DNA of 36,480 nucleotides from Hyphomicrobiales bacterium. Its GTDB lineage: Bacteria > Pseudomonadota > Alphaproteobacteria > Rhizobiales > OSC116. The DNA is taken from assembly GCA_016744975.1 (NCBI GenBank), contig JADGDI010000002.1:1-36480 (forward strand), read 5' to 3'. The notes beneath the pieces are model-generated. The model was not told the origin of the DNA. It searched no databases and was given only the letters and a program-made list of their open reading frames with translations. Shown here in pieces: positions 33,766 to 36,480 of this stretch (position 1 is its first letter; the number at the start of each line of letters is the position of its first letter). A program made the position numbers and the translations under genes.

Positions 33766-34737
33766 TTAAACTTTAGCAACTTCAATAATTACATTACCCA
33801 CTTTGTGGCCTTGACCAACATATCTAAACGCATTGACAATTTGCTCTAATGGATATGCTCTATCGATAATTATTTTATAGACACCTGCCTCAAATAACGT
33901 GGTTAGGTGCTTCAAGTCAGCCACTTTATCTGCCACGGGCCGCATTCCTGCAGGAAAAAATACAGCCTTTTTGCCATTAAACATTTTAGTCCATAACATT
34001 GTTATTAAAATACCGACGGACGGTTTGGTTGTCATATAAAGGCCATTTTTTACTAGAATTTTTTTACATTGACTGAAAGACGATTTAAATACCACATCAA
34101 AAACCACATCATAACATTGGTTCATTTTGACGAAATTCTGTTTTTTATAATCAATCACATGGTCAGCACCTAAGGATTTAACCAAATCAACATTTTTACT
34201 ACTGCATACAGCTGTAACCTCGGCACCATAATATTTAGCGAGTTGCACTGCTAGTGTGCCGATGGAACCTGACGCACCAATGATGAGTATTTTTTGCCCT
34301 GCTTTTATTTTAGCCATATCGCGTAAAAATGGCAATGCAGTCAGCCCCGCATAACAAAAAGACGCGGCTTCATGAATGCTAAGGGATGGGGGTTTTATGC
34401 TGATAATGCGTTGCTCAGAAATACAGATATACTCACAGTAACAACCATTGCAAGTTGCGATAATCTGATCATCAACTTTAAAATTTTCAACGCCTGTACC
34501 AACGGCCTCGACAATGCCCACCAATTCACAACCGAGCAAGGTGTTTTTGGGTTTGAACAACCCATTATTTAGACGAATAGCCCACATGGATGCGCTTAAA
34601 TAGAAGCAATCCGCAGGGGTAACCGTTGTAGCAATAACCTTTATCAACAGCTCACCTGCTTTGGGTGTTGGCTTATTCATGTCGGTAAATTCAAGATTAT
34701 CTGGTGTGCCATAGTTTTTATAGATAACTGCTTTCAT
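33766..34737 (-). CDS. Medium-chain dehydrogenase/reductase, quinone-oxidoreductase-like
   Basis: A 323-residue MDR protein: an N-terminal GroES-like substrate domain (MKAVIYKNYGTPDNLEF, TVTPADCF, LGCELVGIVEAVG) and a Rossmann domain with IIGASGSIGTLAVQLAKYYGAEVTA (NADPH-binding GxxGxxG) and the SLGADHVIDYKKQNF stretch. It lacks the full zinc-ligand set of alcohol dehydrogenases and resembles zinc-independent reductases, which reduce quinones or activated alkenes with NADPH. Of two adjacent ATGs the second (34737) has the better spacing from GGAG; the first at 34740 would add one Met. Confidence 0.87.
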   Translation of the reverse strand: MKAVIYKNYGTPDNLEFTDMNKPTPKAGELLIKVIATTVTPADCFYLSASMWAIRLNNGLFKPKNTLLGCELVGIVEAVGTGVENFKVDDQIIATCNGCYCEYICISEQRIISIKPPSLSIHEAASFCYAGLTALPFLRDMAKIKAGQKILIIGASGSIGTLAVQLAKYYGAEVTAVCSSKNVDLVKSLGADHVIDYKKQNFVKMNQCYDVVFDVVFKSSFSQCKKILVKNGLYMTTKPSVGILITMLWTKMFNGKKAVFFPAGMRPVADKVADLKHLTTLFEAGVYKIIIDRAYPLEQIVNAFRYVGQGHKVGNVIIEVAKV

Positions 34738-34827
34738 CATTTCTCCTTTGAAATTTTAAACATAGAAACCCCTTCACAGCCCATATATGGGTGTGATAAT
34801 TTTTATAGGTGGTCAAATTAATACGGG

Positions 34828-35046
34828 CTAATCTGTAGGGTCGTAAATAAATACGTCATCAAGTGGCACGGCAAATATGTGAGCGATGTGAAACGCAAGC
34901 TCTAACGAAGGGGCATATTTGGCTTGTTCTATCGCAATGATGGTTTGCCTTGCCACGCCGACCTTTTCGGCCAAGGTTTTTTGAGTCATTTCACCAGCCA
35001 TAAAGCGTAATTTGCGAATGTTATTACTAACGCGTTGTGTGGCCAT
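34828..35046 (-). CDS. Small XRE-family transcriptional regulator
   Basis: A 72-residue protein that is essentially one HTH domain: NNIRKLRFMAGEMTQKTLAE, then KVGVARQTIIAIEQAKYAPS and LELAFHIAHIFAVPLDDVF. This is the stand-alone Cro/CI-like group that is often paired with a small membrane protein. The ATG at 35046 lies one base after the stop of the upstream membrane-protein gene (TAAGATG), so translation is coupled. It probably represses its own operon through the repeats at 35546-35599; there is no effector domain, so the partner may provide the signal. Confidence 0.9.
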   Translation of the reverse strand: MATQRVSNNIRKLRFMAGEMTQKTLAEKVGVARQTIIAIEQAKYAPSLELAFHIAHIFAVPLDDVFIYDPTD

Positions 35047-35047
35047 C

Positions 35048-35500
35048 TTAAAAACCCTGCCGGTAAAAATAAAGTTTGGCAACATCGCCTAGAATATTGG
35101 CAACAAACATTGACAATATAATACCGACAAACACCATATAGGCCACTGAACCATAAGCCAAAAACCCCATGCAAACAACCATTCCAATGCTAAAAGCTAC
35201 CAAGATTAATTGCATGCCTTTTAGCTCAATCTGTTTGTCGCGCTCATCGCTTAAATAATCCGCCTTACTGTTGTCTGGGTTGATAATGGCATAAATGATG
35301 CTAAACAGAATTTGAGCAATGATTGAGACAATAATACTGCCGCCAATCAGCCAGAATGTGCTTTGACCGACCAACGCATTGGCACCTTGCCCATTAAACT
35401 CACCTGCTAAATAATAGTCATACATATAATAGCAATAAATCCCCATCGCAATGAAGGCGGTGATTAGTGAAACATAAATTCGTTTTTCTTGATAGGACAT
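35048..35500 (-). CDS. DUF2178-like four-helix membrane protein, partner of XRE regulator
   Basis: A 150-residue protein with four hydrophobic helices (about 9-28, 44-64, 90-110 and 112-130). The cytoplasmic loop between helices 2 and 3 reads YLSDERDKQIELKGMQ, the DERD-x-x-I motif seen in DUF2178-type proteins. The start at 35500 is chosen because AAGGG lies 7 nt upstream. It is the first gene of a two-gene unit with the XRE regulator. Sequestering or modulating the regulator at the membrane is an inference from repeated pairing of such genes, not a demonstrated role. Confidence 0.8.
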   Translation of the reverse strand: MSYQEKRIYVSLITAFIAMGIYCYYMYDYYLAGEFNGQGANALVGQSTFWLIGGSIIVSIIAQILFSIIYAIINPDNSKADYLSDERDKQIELKGMQLILVAFSIGMVVCMGFLAYGSVAYMVFVGIILSMFVANILGDVAKLYFYRQGF

Positions 35501-35545
35501 ATTTAACCCTTGTAAAGACGGCATAATACCAGTTGAGATTTAGTC

Positions 35546-35599
35546 AATGTAATGTTTAAGTTACACATTGTCAAGTTTAGATTACATCAAAATTGTAAT
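35546..35599 (-). promoter_or_regulatory. Promoter of the XRE/DUF2178 unit with operator-like repeats
   Basis: On the minus strand a -35 TTGACA (35574-35569) and -10 TACATT (35551-35546) are 17 bp apart. The spacer contains TGTAACTTAAAC and the sequence just upstream of -35 is TGTAATCTAAAC, two direct copies 21 bp apart, or two helical turns. TGTAAT half-sites occur again at 35548-35553 and 35594-35599 (plus strand). Repressor binding here would block the promoter, consistent with autorepression by the small XRE protein. Confidence 0.65.
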
Positions 35600-35683
35600 T
35601 TTACTCTTAACCTGACACTAGCCAAGCTATTTTAAATTAGTTCTGAGTTTTTTTACCTCCCTGCATTACAGTGAGCGCGAGCA

Positions 35684-35793
35684 GTTCAGGCATATTTAGA
35701 CTTAAACGCAAAGCTGTTGGTACCAAAAATGGGGGATGCGGTTTGTCTGAATAATTTGCCAACACTCGAATATTAGTGGCGCGATATTATGTA
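35684..35793 (+). pseudogene. Decayed partial copy of the MBL hydrolase gene
   Basis: 110 bp match the 3' end of the intact MBL gene (33398-33609) almost base for base, starting GTTCAGGCATATTT and ending CGATATTATGTA. The copy lacks 102 bp (34 codons) between the imperfect repeats TTGGTACCAA (33431) and TTGGTGCCAA (33533), as if they recombined. It also has a TGG-to-TAG nonsense change near 35775. There is no start codon or upstream part. It is a non-functional remnant of a duplicated gene in an otherwise gene-free stretch (35501-35864). Confidence 0.9.
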
Positions 35794-35864
35794 AGCAATT
35801 CATGTTTCAATCTTTTTAAAATTGAATTACGGCTGCTTGCAAGAAAGTAACCAAGCATTATTGA

Positions 35865-36236
35865 TTAACGATGCTGGTCGATTAAAATTGGATTGCCATC
35901 TGGGTCAATTAGCGTAAAGCTTGCGGGGCCTTGGCTATTTGTTTCTGCTTCACTGGTTAGCTCAATACCTGCTTGTTTAAATGAAGTTTGAATATCTCTG
36001 ATATCGTCAAATTCGGCCAGCTCTGCGCAATCAGAATCCCAACCTGGATTAAAAGTCAGCATGTTTTTTTCAAACATCCCTTGATACAGACCAATAAGGG
36101 TGGTGCCATTGCGCATGACTACATAATTTTGTTCTATGTTGCCGCCCGATTGTGTAAAACCAAGTTTTTCATAAAATGCTTTTGAGATATCAAGGTCTTT
36201 GACCGTTAAGCTGGTTGAAAATGCACCTAATTCCAT
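35865..36236 (-). CDS. VOC-superfamily (glyoxalase-like) protein
   Basis: A 123-residue single-module VOC protein: MELGAFSTSLTVKDLDISKAFYEKLGF at the start (F-S-x-S-L-x-V-x-D, FYEKLGF) and FTLIDPDGNPILIDQH at the end (DPDGN-x-I), the two ends of the beta-alpha-beta-beta-beta repeat. Such proteins bind a metal and act in ring-cleavage, glyoxalase or resistance reactions; the substrate is unknown. AGGAGAG just upstream supports this start. An ArsR-type regulator gene lies upstream on the same strand, as is common for VOC genes. Confidence 0.85.
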   Translation of the reverse strand: MELGAFSTSLTVKDLDISKAFYEKLGFTQSGGNIEQNYVVMRNGTTLIGLYQGMFEKNMLTFNPGWDSDCAELAEFDDIRDIQTSFKQAGIELTSEAETNSQGPASFTLIDPDGNPILIDQHR

Positions 36237-36270
36237 TATTCTCTCCTGTAAATTATGAGTGCTCACATAA

Positions 36271-36310
36271 CGCCTAAAAAGCCGCATATACAAGCAGTTT
36301 TGAGTAATCA
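36271..36310. repeat. Sequence similar to the region just after the MBL gene
   Basis: CGCCTAAAAAGCCGCATATA and the 20 bases after it resemble 33613-33650, which directly follows the MBL stop. Shared blocks are CGCC, AAAGCC, ATATACA, GTT and TGAG, with a few substitutions and two single-base gaps. In the MBL locus this block is adjacent to the gene end; here it lies 477 bp beyond the end of the MBL remnant, with the VOC gene in between. The homology is imperfect. Confidence 0.5.
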
Positions 36311-36332
36311 TATTATAAAATATGGTTTAGTC

Positions 36333-36480
36333 TTAATGAAATGCCATAAAATTCAACAGCTTTTCTTCACCAAATTTGCTAAATTTTACGATGCGGGATT
36401 TTTCGGATCGCGTTGCCCAGCCCAGCGTTTCAAATTTGGTTAATAATGCCGCGCCTAACCCACCTGCAAGATGAGGCCGT
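36333..36480 (-). CDS. ArsR-family transcriptional regulator, C-terminal part (partial)
   Basis: An open frame runs in from the right edge on the minus strand and ends at TAA (36335-36333), giving 48 residues. It begins RPHLAGGLGAALLTKFETLG and ends with a wing-like WATRSEKSRIVKFSKFGEEKL. The RPHLAG-x-LGAALL run is characteristic of the C-terminal region of a class of ArsR-type winged-helix regulators with a second, DNA-binding-like segment. The HTH itself lies outside the window. It is probably co-transcribed with the VOC gene, 97 bp downstream. Confidence 0.75.
   Translation of the reverse strand, partial: RPHLAGGLGAALLTKFETLGWATRSEKSRIVKFSKFGEEKLLNFMAFH

Noticed and set aside
36255-36443. 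A 62-residue plus-strand open frame near the right edge
   Set aside because: It overlaps the well-supported ArsR-family C-terminus on the minus strand and the VOC leader, and shows no family features.

Overview
The window looks like the chromosome of an A+T-rich alphaproteobacterium. The reasons are the linkage of an FnrL-type regulator with ccoNOQP-ccoGHIS, a RegB/RegA (PrrB/PrrA, ActS/ActR) pair with a SenC-type Sco protein, and an enoyl-CoA hydratase C-terminus of the usual proteobacterial type. I see no rRNA, tRNA, CRISPR array, prophage or insertion sequence. An order-level assignment (Rhizobiales- or Rhodobacterales-like) would be a guess.

Layout. 1-111 is the end of an enoyl-CoA hydratase gene. 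187-9504 is an oxygen-respiration block: fnrL with its own FNR-like box, a second FNR-like box, then ccoN-O-Q-P, a gap with a hairpin and a 21-bp direct repeat, ccoG-H-I-S, and a small membrane protein (CBU_0592 type) coupled to ccoS by ATGA. 9535-10956 (minus) holds two unrecognised genes, one secreted and one membrane-bound. 11185-12096 is a HypT-like LysR regulator. 12630-18074 is an amino-sugar block: GntR/UTRA regulator, NagB-II-type SIS deaminase, NagA, class II FBP aldolase and a PfkB-family kinase. Read together these could take GlcNAc-6-P to triose phosphates.

18138-21962 is the most unusual part. A LuxR-type HTH protein is fused to an alpha/beta-hydrolase fold that has apparently lost its whole catalytic triad. 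It is followed by two strong palindromes, a TbpB-like lipoprotein and a Slam (DUF560, type XI secretion) outer-membrane translocator. It reads as a regulated surface-lipoprotein export locus with a degenerate-enzyme sensor, and no TonB receptor is nearby.

22038-24113 (minus) is a chemoreceptor with a long helical sensor domain. 24319-27080 holds regA and regB (minus) and divergent senC/sco. 27121-33610 (plus) is a run of housekeeping or accessory genes: YgjP-like metallopeptidase, Bcr/CflA efflux pump, EamA transporter, MsbA-like ABC exporter with a fresh 21-bp tandem duplication, MAPEG protein and a NAPE-PLD/UlaG-like metallo-hydrolase. 33766-36480 (minus) holds a medium-chain dehydrogenase, a two-gene XRE regulator/DUF2178-like membrane protein unit with operator-like repeats over its promoter, a decayed partial copy of the metallo-hydrolase gene, a VOC protein and the end of an ArsR-family regulator.

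All calls come from reading the sequence and from remembered family features; no searches were run.
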